A DNA stretch of 64,000 nt, taken from the NCBI RefSeq assembly GCF_030252345.1, contig NZ_CP126980.1, positions 7,269,501 to 7,333,500 of the forward strand. The letters run 5' to 3'. The notes beneath the pieces are model-generated. The model was given only the letters and a program-made list of their open reading frames with translations. It made no database searches and was not told where the DNA came from. A program made the translations under genes and the position numbers. Origin of the DNA: Actinoplanes oblitus. GTDB lineage: Bacteria > Actinomycetota > Actinomycetes > Mycobacteriales > Micromonosporaceae. Positions 34,151-41,484 of the stretch are shown here, one piece after another. Every line of letters begins with the position of its first letter. The stretch's first letter is position 1.

Positions 34151-34197
34151 CGCTCGCGCACGGCCCGGCCGTCGAGCGGCCGGGCCGTGCGTGAGCG
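34151..34197 (-). terminator. Strong hairpin after the oxygenase gene
   Basis: A perfect 14-bp stem GCACGGCCCGGCCG / CGGCCGGGCCGTGC around loop TCGAG, extended by CGCTC/GAGCG, directly after the oxygenase stop at 34203 and before box C. Confidence 0.8.
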
Positions 34198-34202
34198 GGG
34201 TG

Positions 34203-35075
34203 TTACGGCTTCAGCGGCGGGTAGTCCGGGTCGAGCAGGCCGTTCTCCTTGAGCAGCCCGTGCAGCGGGACCTGGTCCGGGTAGTGGCCCCAGGCGTGGT
34301 CACCGTCGCCGTCCGCGAGACCGAGCAGCTGCCGCTGCACCGGGGTGAGGCCGGGCAGGTCCGCCGACATCGCCTCGCGGCTGCGCACCCAGCGGTACGT
34401 GTACCCGAAGAAGACGCCCTTGCGGGTGATCTCCGAGTAGTTGTTCGAGCGGGCGTGCCAGATACGCCTGTCGAAGAAGACCGCGTCACCGGGGTTGGCG
34501 GTCACCTCGATCGCGCCGTCGGGGTTGGGCCACTCGACGTCCCGGCGCGGCGGGCCGGCGATCCAGTTGGTGAGGTGGCTGCCCGGCACGACCTGGAAGT
34601 TGCCCCGCCCGGTTTCCGAGACGTCGGACAGCCAGTACGCGAGCTTCACCGACAGCCGCGGCCGCGGGTCCGTCTCGATCTCGCGGTTCTGCCGGCCGCC
34701 GTCCTGGTGCCACTCGAACCGGAAGGGCTTCTTCTCGGTCAGCGGCGGGTGCACGTCGAGGTGCGAGTGGTACATGTGCACGTTCCAGCCGAGCATCGAC
34801 CAGACCAGGCCGAACACCTTCGGATGGTCGAGCAGCGGCGCGAGTTCGTGGCAGCTCTCGACAGCGTTGAGCTTGTGCAGCGACCGGTCGGCGGCGAGCT
34901 TGCCGGCGGCGGCGTGCTCCTCGTAGACCCGGTCGACGGCGGCCGCGTAGTGGGCGACCTCGTCGTCGGAGAGCACGCCGGGCACGACGAGGAAACCGTC
35001 CCGCTCGAACGCGGCGCGCTGCTCGTCGGTCATTGCGGTGCCCGGATCGAGCCGGGTCGGGATGGGGGTGGTCAC
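34203..35075 (-). CDS. Phytanoyl-CoA dioxygenase-family Fe(II)/2-oxoglutarate oxygenase
   Basis: 290 residues. Double-stranded beta-helix oxygenase with a visible iron triad: HQDGG (HxD) and the distal His in RIWHARSN, followed by the Arg/Thr-rich 2-oxoglutarate region (SEITRKGVFFGYTYRW). The N-terminus AFERDGFLVVPGVLSDDEV is typical of PhyH proteins. It would hydroxylate an unknown small substrate. Start GTG 35075 follows GGAAGGA. The only promoter-like signal upstream is VanR-type box D, about 310 bp away, with a leader ORF and a decayed murF fragment between. This suggests that the gene is part of the vancomycin-type regulon. Candidates for its substrate are a cell-wall precursor, an amino acid of the peptide, or a lipid; none can be chosen from sequence. 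Confidence 0.82.
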   Translation of the reverse strand: MTTPIPTRLDPGTAMTDEQRAAFERDGFLVVPGVLSDDEVAHYAAAVDRVYEEHAAAGKLAADRSLHKLNAVESCHELAPLLDHPKVFGLVWSMLGWNVHMYHSHLDVHPPLTEKKPFRFEWHQDGGRQNREIETDPRPRLSVKLAYWLSDVSETGRGNFQVVPGSHLTNWIAGPPRRDVEWPNPDGAIEVTANPGDAVFFDRRIWHARSNNYSEITRKGVFFGYTYRWVRSREAMSADLPGLTPVQRQLLGLADGDGDHAWGHYPDQVPLHGLLKENGLLDPDYPPLKP

Positions 35076-35114
35076 GAAGGGTCCTTCCTCCCGTGAACAG
35101 ATTCCTGCTGCACG

Positions 35115-35242
35115 TGCGAACAACCCGCCCGGCTCGGCGCGCCGGCCGACGGGCACGATCGAGCGGTCGCCGGTACGGCGCCCGTTTCCTCGACCGTCCC
35201 GCCGGGGACCGCGGCGATCGCGCCGAGGCCGAGCGGGATCAT
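35115..35242 (-). pseudogene. Decayed murF 5' fragment
   Basis: Begins with ATG encoding MIPLGLGAIAAVPGGTV, alignable to [17 protein letters not shown] of murF 1. Homology then continues after a frame change as RAEPGGLF (versus REAQPGGLF of murF) and stops around 35115. The DNA alignment to murF 1 is continuous over about 125 bp, with small indels. The next gene, the oxygenase, starts 40 bp later. No ATP loop or later MurF part remains. This is the third murF-like locus behind a VanR-type box in the window. Confidence 0.7.
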
Positions 35243-35358
35243 GCCCAGGCGGAGCTGGCGCCGGCGATCCGCAGCGACAGCCACCCGGCCGCATCGACGG
35301 CGGGCGGCGGCCCGCTGGTGGGAAGGCGATGCACGGCGGCTGCTCGGCCATAGGTCAC
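35239..35358 (-). CDS. 39-codon leader ORF behind box D, possible vanH remnant
   Basis: A GTG at 35358, exactly 24 nt after box D, opens a 39-codon frame beginning VTYGRAAAVHR and ending AWA, whose TGA overlaps the ATG of the murF remnant (ATGA). Position and overlap copy the arrangement of the MNFH leaders before the two murF genes, but the peptide is different. Its first residues resemble the VanH N-terminus (MTYSE...). It may be translated, or it may be a relic left when cassettes recombined. Confidence 0.4.
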   Translation of the reverse strand: MTYGRAAAVHRLPTSGPPPAVDAAGWLSLRIAGASSAWA

Positions 35359-35382
35359 GCCGTGCAGTAAAGGCCACCCGAT

Positions 35383-35421
35383 GTTGCGGCCACGTATGCG
35401 CTTTTCGATACGCCGACCATA
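35383..35421 (-). promoter_or_regulatory. VanR-type box D (remnant and oxygenase promoter)
   Basis: Minus-strand reading TATGGTCGGCGTATCG, AAAAGCG, CATACG, then TGGCCGCAAC: one change in the first TATCG and one in the GGCAAC end, still ungapped with the others. CTTTACTG follows in the leader. It lies between the beta-lactamase-like gene stop (35457) and the remnant region. Confidence 0.78.
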
Positions 35422-35456
35422 TGTGACCCGTCGGTAACTCCGGTGCCCCGGCCGGG

Positions 35457-36719
35457 TCAGCCGCCCGCCCCGGCCATCGGGGCGGCCCCGGTGACCGCCT
35501 GCGTCTCCCGCGCGATGATGTCCTGCAGCGGCACGCCCTCGGCGTTGCTGAGGATGACACCGGTCCAGCCGGTCTGGGGATAGACGCTCCAGTTGGCGCC
35601 CACCCCCGGGTTGCCACCGGACCGCTGGTACACCCACTGGCCGTCGACGATGTCCATGACGATGCCGTACGCCCCGAAGGTCACCGGGCCCAGTGGTGTC
35701 CGGGCCGCGAGGAGGACGTCGGTCCACGGCCGGTTCAACAGCTTGCCGCCGGTCAGCGCACCCGCGAACCGGGCCAGATCGCGCGCCGAGGCGAAGCCGC
35801 CGTCACCCGGCGCGTCGATGAAGACCCGGCCCGGGTTGACGCCGAGCGCGTACGGGCTCGGGCTGCCCTGGTCGAGATGGCGTACCGCGTCCACCGTCGC
35901 GCCGCCGGTCACCGTCATGTACGGGTGCGCGAGCCGCGGGTCGGTGAGCCACTGCGCCGTGGTGTAGAACCCGGCACCGGTCATCCCGCAGCGGCGGAAG
36001 ATGTTCTCCTCGACGTGGTCCCAGTACGTCTTGCCGGTCACCGCCTGCACGATCAGCGCGGGAAGCAGGGCGTCGGGCTCCGCGTGCACGGTGGACGGCG
36101 CGCCCGGGATCCCCCGCAACCTCGCCTGCCGGGCGCGGCGCTCGTAGTAGTCGTGCACCTCCCGCCGGCTGCGGAAGACCCGGTCGCGGTCCTGGGCGCC
36201 GAGGTACAGGCCGGAGGTCCCGGTGAGCAGGTGGTGGATGGTCACCCGCTCGGCGACGTCCTTGGGGAAGCCGGTCAGGTGCCGGCCCACCGGGTCCGTC
36301 AGGTGCAGCCGGCCCTGCTGCGCCAGTTGCAGCACGGCCACCGCGCTGAACGGCTTGCCCGCCGAGCTGAGGTTGAACGCGGTGGCCTCGCTGTTCGGGA
36401 TCTCGCGCTCCCGGTCGGCCAGGCCGTAAGCACGGGAGAGCACCGTGCGGCCCCGGTGTGCGAGCAGCACCACGCCGGAGAACTTGCCCTGGGCGGCCAG
36501 CCCCGCCAGGTACCTGTCGTACGCCCCGCCGGGCAGGGTGGCCGGCGGGATCCGGTCCGGATCCGGCGAGGCGCCCGGCGCCCGCGCGACCCGTTCCCGG
36601 GTACCGGCGAACGAGGTGCCGGCCAGCGAGACACCGGCCGAGGCCACCCCGGCCGCGGCCAGTCCACCCCAGCGGAGCAGTCGCCTCCTGTCGACGCCAC
36701 GCACCGAGTTCGAGTCCAT
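35457..36719 (-). CDS. Tat-exported serine beta-lactamase/DD-peptidase-fold protein
   Basis: 420 residues. Twin-arginine signal (DRRRLLRWGGLAAAGVASAGVSLA), so export in folded form is likely. The body follows the class C beta-lactamase/D-Ala carboxypeptidase fold: first motif SSAGKPF (SxxK) and the landmarks DPVGRHL, TIHHLLTGTSGL and VTGKTYWDHVEENIFRRCGM. The usual second motif YxN is replaced (HAE in VHAEPDAL), and the third-motif region reads RSGGNPGVG, with Arg where family members have His or Lys. Hydrolysis by the standard mechanism is therefore doubtful; binding or altered chemistry is possible. Start ATG 36719 has GAGAGGA before it and the Tat motif soon after. No VanR-type box precedes it; it is divergent from vanHAX. 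Confidence 0.8.
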   Translation of the reverse strand: MDSNSVRGVDRRRLLRWGGLAAAGVASAGVSLAGTSFAGTRERVARAPGASPDPDRIPPATLPGGAYDRYLAGLAAQGKFSGVVLLAHRGRTVLSRAYGLADREREIPNSEATAFNLSSAGKPFSAVAVLQLAQQGRLHLTDPVGRHLTGFPKDVAERVTIHHLLTGTSGLYLGAQDRDRVFRSRREVHDYYERRARQARLRGIPGAPSTVHAEPDALLPALIVQAVTGKTYWDHVEENIFRRCGMTGAGFYTTAQWLTDPRLAHPYMTVTGGATVDAVRHLDQGSPSPYALGVNPGRVFIDAPGDGGFASARDLARFAGALTGGKLLNRPWTDVLLAARTPLGPVTFGAYGIVMDIVDGQWVYQRSGGNPGVGANWSVYPQTGWTGVILSNAEGVPLQDIIARETQAVTGAAPMAGAGG

Positions 36720-36953
36720 GATGGGGTCCTCTCCCGTAGACGGATGTCGGCGCGGGACGGTCACGCGCCGTGATTCGTGCTTCCGGTGCGCTAACGATCA
36801 AGCGACATGCGCGACGTCGATCGGTCACCCGGGTGGGGGTGACGGTGTCCGGCGGGACCGGGATGCGGGAGCCGTGAGAAGGGCGCGGCCGAGGGCGCCG
36901 ATCACGGTCGGCAGGCGTACCGCTACGCGGCCGGATATTACTGGCCGGTAATA

Positions 36954-36992
36954 TATCGCCCGCGTATCGAAAACCACATACGCGCTGGCAAC
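36954..36992 (+). promoter_or_regulatory. VanR-type box E (vanHAX promoter)
   Basis: Plus-strand reading TATCGCCCGCGTATCG, AAAACCA, CATACG, then CGCTGGCAAC; direct repeat perfect. The region just upstream is AT-rich (GGTAATATATCG). CCTTGACTG and the vanH ATG at 37017 follow, giving the common 24-nt spacing. The rest of the 36720-36953 gap shows no clear gene or box. Confidence 0.88.
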
Positions 36993-37016
36993 ACCCCATT
37001 GCCTTGACTGATGGGT

Positions 37017-38060
37017 ATGACCTACAGCGAGCTAGCGACAGCACCAGCACGAGCCGGCGGCCAGTCGCTGAGGTCCCGCACTCCCGCCACCGTCCCGGCG
37101 ACCGGGATCACCATCTATGGATGCGGGCCGGACGAGGCCGATCTGTTCCGGGCGCTGGCCCCGCGCCTCGGCGTGCTGCCGACGCTCGTCGACGAGCCCG
37201 TGTCCGAGGCCAACAGCCACCTCGCCGTCGGTAACCGATGCGTCAGCGTCAGCCACAAGACCCCGATCACCAACGACACGCTCCTCGCGCTCAGCCGAGC
37301 CGGCGTGGAGTACGTGTCGACGCGCAGCATCGGTTACAACCACATCGACGTGGCATACGCGGCCGGCCTCGGCATCACCGTGGGCAACGTCGCCTATTCA
37401 CCGGACAGCGTCGCCGACTACACCCTGATGCTGATCCTGATGGCGATCCGGAACGCCAAATCCATGATCCGCCGCACCGACGCCCACGACTACCGGCTGC
37501 ACGAGACGCGTGGCAGGGAGTTGCGCGACCTGACCGTCGGCGTGATCGGGACGGGGCGCATCGGCGTGGCGGTCATCGACCGGCTGCGCGGCTTCGGGTG
37601 CCGGATCCTGGCCAACGACAACCGGCCGAAGACCTCGGTGGAGTACGTACCGGTCGACACGTTGCTGCGGCAGAGCGACATCGTCACGCTGCACACCCCG
37701 CTCACCCCGGCCACCCATCATCTGCTGGACCGCCGGCGGTTCGCGCTGATGAAACCCGGGGCGTACGTCGTCAACACCGGCCGCGGCCCGCTCCTCGACA
37801 CCGAGGCCCTCGTCGACGCCCTGACCAGCGGCCGGCTGGGCGGTGCCGCGCTGGACGTGGTCGAGGGCGAGGAAGGCGTCTTCTACGCCGACCGCCGGGA
37901 CACGCCCATCGCGAGCTCCCCGCTCCTGGCGTTGCAGGAGATGGCGAACGTGCTGGTCAGCCCGCACACCGCCTACTTCACCGACCACGCCCTGAGCGAC
38001 ACCGTGGAGAACTCCCTCGTCAACTGCCTGACCTTCGAGAGTAGGAATCAGCGTGGATAA
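37017..38060 (+). CDS. vanH: VanH, D-lactate dehydrogenase of vanHAX
   Basis: 347 residues. NAD-dependent D-2-hydroxyacid dehydrogenase making D-lactate from pyruvate for VanA. Seen: GVIGTGRIGVAVID (Rossmann), STRSIGYNHID, VVNTGRGPLLDTEA with the catalytic Arg, ALDVVEGEEG with Glu and LVSPHTAYFTDH with His. An ATG at 37011 is also possible. The ATG at 37017 is preferred because it keeps the 24-nt distance to the box and aligns with the second vanH. First gene of the classic vanHAX trio; vanA starts 8 bp inside its 3' end. Confidence 0.96.
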   Translation: MTYSELATAPARAGGQSLRSRTPATVPATGITIYGCGPDEADLFRALAPRLGVLPTLVDEPVSEANSHLAVGNRCVSVSHKTPITNDTLLALSRAGVEYVSTRSIGYNHIDVAYAAGLGITVGNVAYSPDSVADYTLMLILMAIRNAKSMIRRTDAHDYRLHETRGRELRDLTVGVIGTGRIGVAVIDRLRGFGCRILANDNRPKTSVEYVPVDTLLRQSDIVTLHTPLTPATHHLLDRRRFALMKPGAYVVNTGRGPLLDTEALVDALTSGRLGGAALDVVEGEEGVFYADRRDTPIASSPLLALQEMANVLVSPHTAYFTDHALSDTVENSLVNCLTFESRNQRG

Positions 38061-39093
38061 GCTGAAAGTCGGAATCATCTTCGGGGGCGTCTCCGAGGAG
38101 CACCCCGTCTCCATCAAGTCGGCGGTGGAGGTCGCCAAGGCCCTCGACACCGACAAGTACGAGCCGTTCTACATCGGCATCACCCGTGACGGCGCGTGGA
38201 AGCTCTGCGACGCCCCCGGCCCGGACTGGGAGGACGGCAACACCCGTCCGGCAGTGCTGTCCCCGGACCGTGGCGTGCACGGGCTGCTGGTCCTGGAGCC
38301 GGGACGATACGAGACGATCAGCCTGGACCTGGTCCTGCCCGTGCTGCACGGCAAGCTCGGCGAGGACGGTGCGATGCAGGGCCTGCTGGAGCTCTCCGGC
38401 ATCCCCTACGTCGGCTGCGACATCCAGAGCTCCGCGGTGTGCATGGACAAGTCCCTGACCTACGCCGTGGTCGGCAACGCCGGCATCGCGACACCCCAGT
38501 TCTGGGTCGTCTCGGCGGACGAGCTGCCCGATCCCGAGCAGCTCACCTATCCGGTCTTCGTGAAGCCGGCCCGCTCCGGCTCGTCCTTCGGCGTCACCAA
38601 GGTGAACGGCCCGGACGAGCTGCCGAGCGCCGTCGAGGAGGCCCGGCAGTACGACTCGAAGATCCTGATCGAGGCGGCCGTGATCGGCAGCGAGATCGGC
38701 TGCTCGATCCTCGGCAACGACGAGGACCTGATCGCCGGCGAGGTGGACCGGGTCGCCCTCTCCCACGGCTTCTTCCGGATCCACCAGGAGAGCTCGCCGG
38801 AGACCGGCTCGGAGAACTCCTCGTTCATCGTTCCCGCCGACATCCCGGCGGAGTCGCGCTCGCTCGTGCAGGAGACGGCCAAGGCCATCTACCGCGTCCT
38901 CGGATGCCGGGGTCTGGCCCGGGTCGACATGTTCCTCAAGGAGGACGGCAGCGTCGTCCTGAACGAGGTCAACACCCTGCCCGGGCTCACCTCCTACAGC
39001 CGCTACCCGCGGATGATGGCGGCCGCCGGGCTGCCGCTCAGCGAGGTGATCGACCGGATGATCTCGCTCGCGCTGACCGGGAAACTCCGATGA
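38053..39093 (+). CDS. vanA: VanA-type D-Ala-D-Lac ligase
   Basis: 346 residues. ATP-grasp ligase. Motifs: GGVSEEHPVSIKSA (Glu/Ser N-terminal loop), VLHGKLGEDGAMQG, KPARSGSSFGVTKV, RVDMFLKEDG and LNEVNTLPGLT (Mg-binding Glu-x-Asn). The omega-loop region FRIHQESSPETGSENSSF carries His where D-Ala-D-Ala ligases have Lys-Tyr, the feature that makes VanA/VanB-class enzymes prefer D-lactate. The product lowers glycopeptide affinity of the cell wall. GTG 38053 overlaps vanH; its TGA overlaps the vanX ATG. Confidence 0.97.
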   Translation: MDKLKVGIIFGGVSEEHPVSIKSAVEVAKALDTDKYEPFYIGITRDGAWKLCDAPGPDWEDGNTRPAVLSPDRGVHGLLVLEPGRYETISLDLVLPVLHGKLGEDGAMQGLLELSGIPYVGCDIQSSAVCMDKSLTYAVVGNAGIATPQFWVVSADELPDPEQLTYPVFVKPARSGSSFGVTKVNGPDELPSAVEEARQYDSKILIEAAVIGSEIGCSILGNDEDLIAGEVDRVALSHGFFRIHQESSPETGSENSSFIVPADIPAESRSLVQETAKAIYRVLGCRGLARVDMFLKEDGSVVLNEVNTLPGLTSYSRYPRMMAAAGLPLSEVIDRMISLALTGKLR

Positions 39094-39746
39094 GCACAGC
39101 TTCGATGAACAAGGACTTCGTCTTCGTCGATGACGTCGTACCCGGCATCCGGTGGGACGCCAAGTACGCGACCTGGGACAACTTCACCGGCAAGCCCGTG
39201 GACGGCTACCACGCCAACCGGATCGTCGGCACCACGGCGCTGTGCGCGGCGCTGGCCCGGGCGCAGGAGGCGGCCGAGGCTCGCGGCTTCGGCCTGCTGC
39301 TCTGGGACGGGTATCGTCCGCAGCGCGCCGTGGACTGCTTCCTGCGCTGGTCGCAGCAGCCCGAGGACGGCCGGACGAAACTGCGGCACTATCCGAACAT
39401 CGAGCGGGCACAGATGTTCGACCTGGGATATGTCGCCGCCAAGTCGGGTCACAGCCGCGGCAGCACCGTCGACCTGACGCTCTATCACCTGGCCACCGGT
39501 GAGCTCGCGCCGATGGGCGGTGACCACGACCTGATGGACCCCGTCTCCCATCACGGTGCCGCCGGGATCACGCCGACCGAGACGGCGAACCGCCAGCACC
39601 TCTGCTCCATCATGGAGGAATCCGGTTTCGTCCGCTACGACTGCGAGTGGTGGCACTACACGCTGCGGGACGAGCCGTACCCGGACACCTATTTCGATTT
39701 TCCGATCACCGAGGTGAGCCGGATGAAGCAGTTGGCGGGGCGTTGA
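39090..39746 (+). CDS. vanX: VanX D-Ala-D-Ala dipeptidase
   Basis: 218 residues (a second ATG at 39105 would give 213). Zinc dipeptidase of peptidase family M15D; it destroys D-Ala-D-Ala made by the host ligase so that D-Ala-D-Lac is used. Zinc and catalytic motifs: SGHSRGSTVDLT (SxHxRGxxxD), Glu-His in CEWWHY, and the Arg in LWDGYRPQRAV. ATGA overlap with vanA. A terminator-like hairpin follows at 39780. Confidence 0.97.
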   Translation: MSTASMNKDFVFVDDVVPGIRWDAKYATWDNFTGKPVDGYHANRIVGTTALCAALARAQEAAEARGFGLLLWDGYRPQRAVDCFLRWSQQPEDGRTKLRHYPNIERAQMFDLGYVAAKSGHSRGSTVDLTLYHLATGELAPMGGDHDLMDPVSHHGAAGITPTETANRQHLCSIMEESGFVRYDCEWWHYTLRDEPYPDTYFDFPITEVSRMKQLAGR

Positions 39747-39779
39747 CGCGTCCGCGCGGTGCGTGATCGGTGAAGACGA

Positions 39780-39809
39780 GGCTCCGTCGGCCACCCGGCC
39801 GGCGGAGCC
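39780..39809 (+). terminator. Hairpin after vanHAX
   Basis: GGCTCCG and CGGAGCC enclose an inner GGCC/GGCC stem, 33 bp after the vanX stop. It separates vanHAX from the Ddl-like gene. Confidence 0.6.
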
Positions 39810-39890
39810 CATCAGCGCGCGTACCTCTGGCACACGTTCCTTTCGCACGTTCTTCTCAACAACGGGCGCCTGATCCCTTGGAGTGCACTG

Positions 39891-40865
39891 ATGTCGGAGC
39901 TTGGTCGCGTTCTCGTGCTGGCCGGCGGGCTCTCCCCCGAGCGCGACGTGTCGCTGCGGTCCGGGCGGCGGGTGCTCGAGGCGCTGCGCGGCCTCGACGT
40001 GGACGTGGAGTTCGGCGATCTCGGCACCGAGTTGATGGCCTCCCTGATCGCCGACCCACCGTCGGTGGTACTGCCCGTCCTGTACGGCAACCCCGGTGAG
40101 GACGGCACCGTCCGTGAGGTGCTGGAACTGGTCGGCGTGCCCTATGTCGGCGCGTCGGTGGAGGCCTGCCGGCTCGCCTTCGACAAGCCCCTGGCGAAGG
40201 CGCTGCTCGTCAAGGCCGGCCTCGGCACGCCGGCATCCGTGACGCTGCCCCGGGAGGCCTTTCACGACCTGGGCGCCGCCCCGCTGATGTCACTGATCCT
40301 CAAGCGGCTCGGCCTGCCCCTGTTCGTCAAGCCCCGCGCCGGCGGATCCGCCTTCGGCGTCACGCAGGTCCGGGACGCCGACCAGCTGCCCGCGGCGCTG
40401 ATGGCCTGCTTCGCCTACCACGACACCGCACTCATCGAGCGGGCCGTGGTCGGTGTCGAGGTCGCCGTCGGCGTGGTCGACCTGGGCGAGGGGCCGGTGG
40501 CGATGCCGGCGGTCGAGATCGTCCCGCGGCGCGGCATCTACGATTACGCCGCCCATTACTCGGCGGGAGCGACCCAGTTCTTCTGCCCGGCCCGCCTGAG
40601 TGAGCGGGCGGAGCAGGCGGTCGCGCGGGCCGCGCTGACCGCCCACCGGGCGCTGGGCCTGCGGGACCTGTCGCGGACCGATCTCATCGTCGACCAGGAC
40701 GACCAGGTGTACGTGCTGGAGACGGCAGTGGCGCCCGGGCTCACCGACACCTCCACCTTCGCGATGGGCCTGGCCGCCAAGGGTTACGCGTTCGACCGGG
40801 TCTGGCTGCAACTCGCCAGGCTCGCCGAGGCCCGGGGCAGTTCACCGGCGGCCCGCCACTCGTAA
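39891..40865 (+). CDS. Divergent Ddl-like ATP-grasp protein
   Basis: 324 residues, homologous along its length to D-Ala-D-Ala ligases: GGLSPERDVSLRSG loop, GEDGTVREVLELVGVPYVGAS, FDKPLAKALL, IYDYAAHYSAGATQFFCPA and SRTDLIVDQDDQVYVLE. Several signature residues differ from active Ddl. The GSS loop reads GSA, the Lys before the omega-loop Tyr is His (AAHY instead of AKY), the Mg-binding Glu-x-Asn reads ETA, and HGxxGEDG reads YGNPGEDG. It may have changed specificity or have lost activity. It has its own start (TTGGAG upstream) and no VanR-type box. Its last 82 bp overlap, in convergent orientation, the hypothetical gene 40784-41431. Confidence 0.85.
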   Translation: MSELGRVLVLAGGLSPERDVSLRSGRRVLEALRGLDVDVEFGDLGTELMASLIADPPSVVLPVLYGNPGEDGTVREVLELVGVPYVGASVEACRLAFDKPLAKALLVKAGLGTPASVTLPREAFHDLGAAPLMSLILKRLGLPLFVKPRAGGSAFGVTQVRDADQLPAALMACFAYHDTALIERAVVGVEVAVGVVDLGEGPVAMPAVEIVPRRGIYDYAAHYSAGATQFFCPARLSERAEQAVARAALTAHRALGLRDLSRTDLIVDQDDQVYVLETAVAPGLTDTSTFAMGLAAKGYAFDRVWLQLARLAEARGSSPAARHS

Positions 40866-41431
40866 GGCACCGCGTCGACCAGCAGCGGCGCCACGTGCGC
40901 GGGCATCAGCCCGGCGATCGTGCTGCGCGCCGCTGCCGCCCGCCCGTCGAGATCGGTCAGCACCGACTCCATCAGGTCACGGACCCACGGGAAGTCGGCC
41001 GACCTGATGAGGCGGACCACCTCGTCGTCGCTCGCGTCGGCGAAGGCGGTCTCCATGATGGCGAAGGCCCGGCGCGACGTCCGGCTCGCGGCCGCCCAGC
41101 GGAGCAGGTCGACCAGGGGGATCGCGGGTGCCGCCGGTCCACCCGCGTCGAGGACGTCGGCGAGCACGACATCGTTGATGTACAGGATCGGCGTGAGATC
41201 CTCCAGCAGGGTCGCCTCGTCATCGGCGAGGCACTGCAGGACGGCGAGCTCCTCCAGGACCTCGCGCATCCCCCTGCGGGGGCCGGTCAAATGCAACCGG
41301 AATCGTCCGCGGCCGACATTTACCGGGACGATCATATTCACCGTCTCCACGGGCGACACGTCCGAGTCACGGGCAGAAATCACGGCGTTCTCCAGCCATG
41401 TTCCGAAGATGTGGTTTTCATTCAGCCGCAC
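40784..41431 (-). CDS. Hypothetical protein following murF 2
   Basis: 215 residues, not recognised. Soluble, no signal peptide or membrane segment, mostly helical in composition (REVLEELAVLQCLADDEATLLEDL, RDLMESVLTDLDGRAAAAR). It starts with GTG 41431, 53 bp after the second murF stop on the same strand, and would be co-transcribed with it under VanR-type box G. The last 82 bp run into the 3' end of the Ddl-like gene, so either this frame is really shorter in use or the two genes truly overlap tail to tail. Reality of the gene is likely because the frame stays open with coding bias through the non-overlapping part. Confidence 0.6.
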   Translation of the reverse strand: MRLNENHIFGTWLENAVISARDSDVSPVETVNMIVPVNVGRGRFRLHLTGPRRGMREVLEELAVLQCLADDEATLLEDLTPILYINDVVLADVLDAGGPAAPAIPLVDLLRWAAASRTSRRAFAIMETAFADASDDEVVRLIRSADFPWVRDLMESVLTDLDGRAAAARSTIAGLMPAHVAPLLVDAVPYEWRAAGELPRASASLASCSQTRSNA

Positions 41432-41484
41432 CCGGGCCGCTTTCTATCGACATCCAGAAATGTACGCGGCGGGGGTCCACGGCG

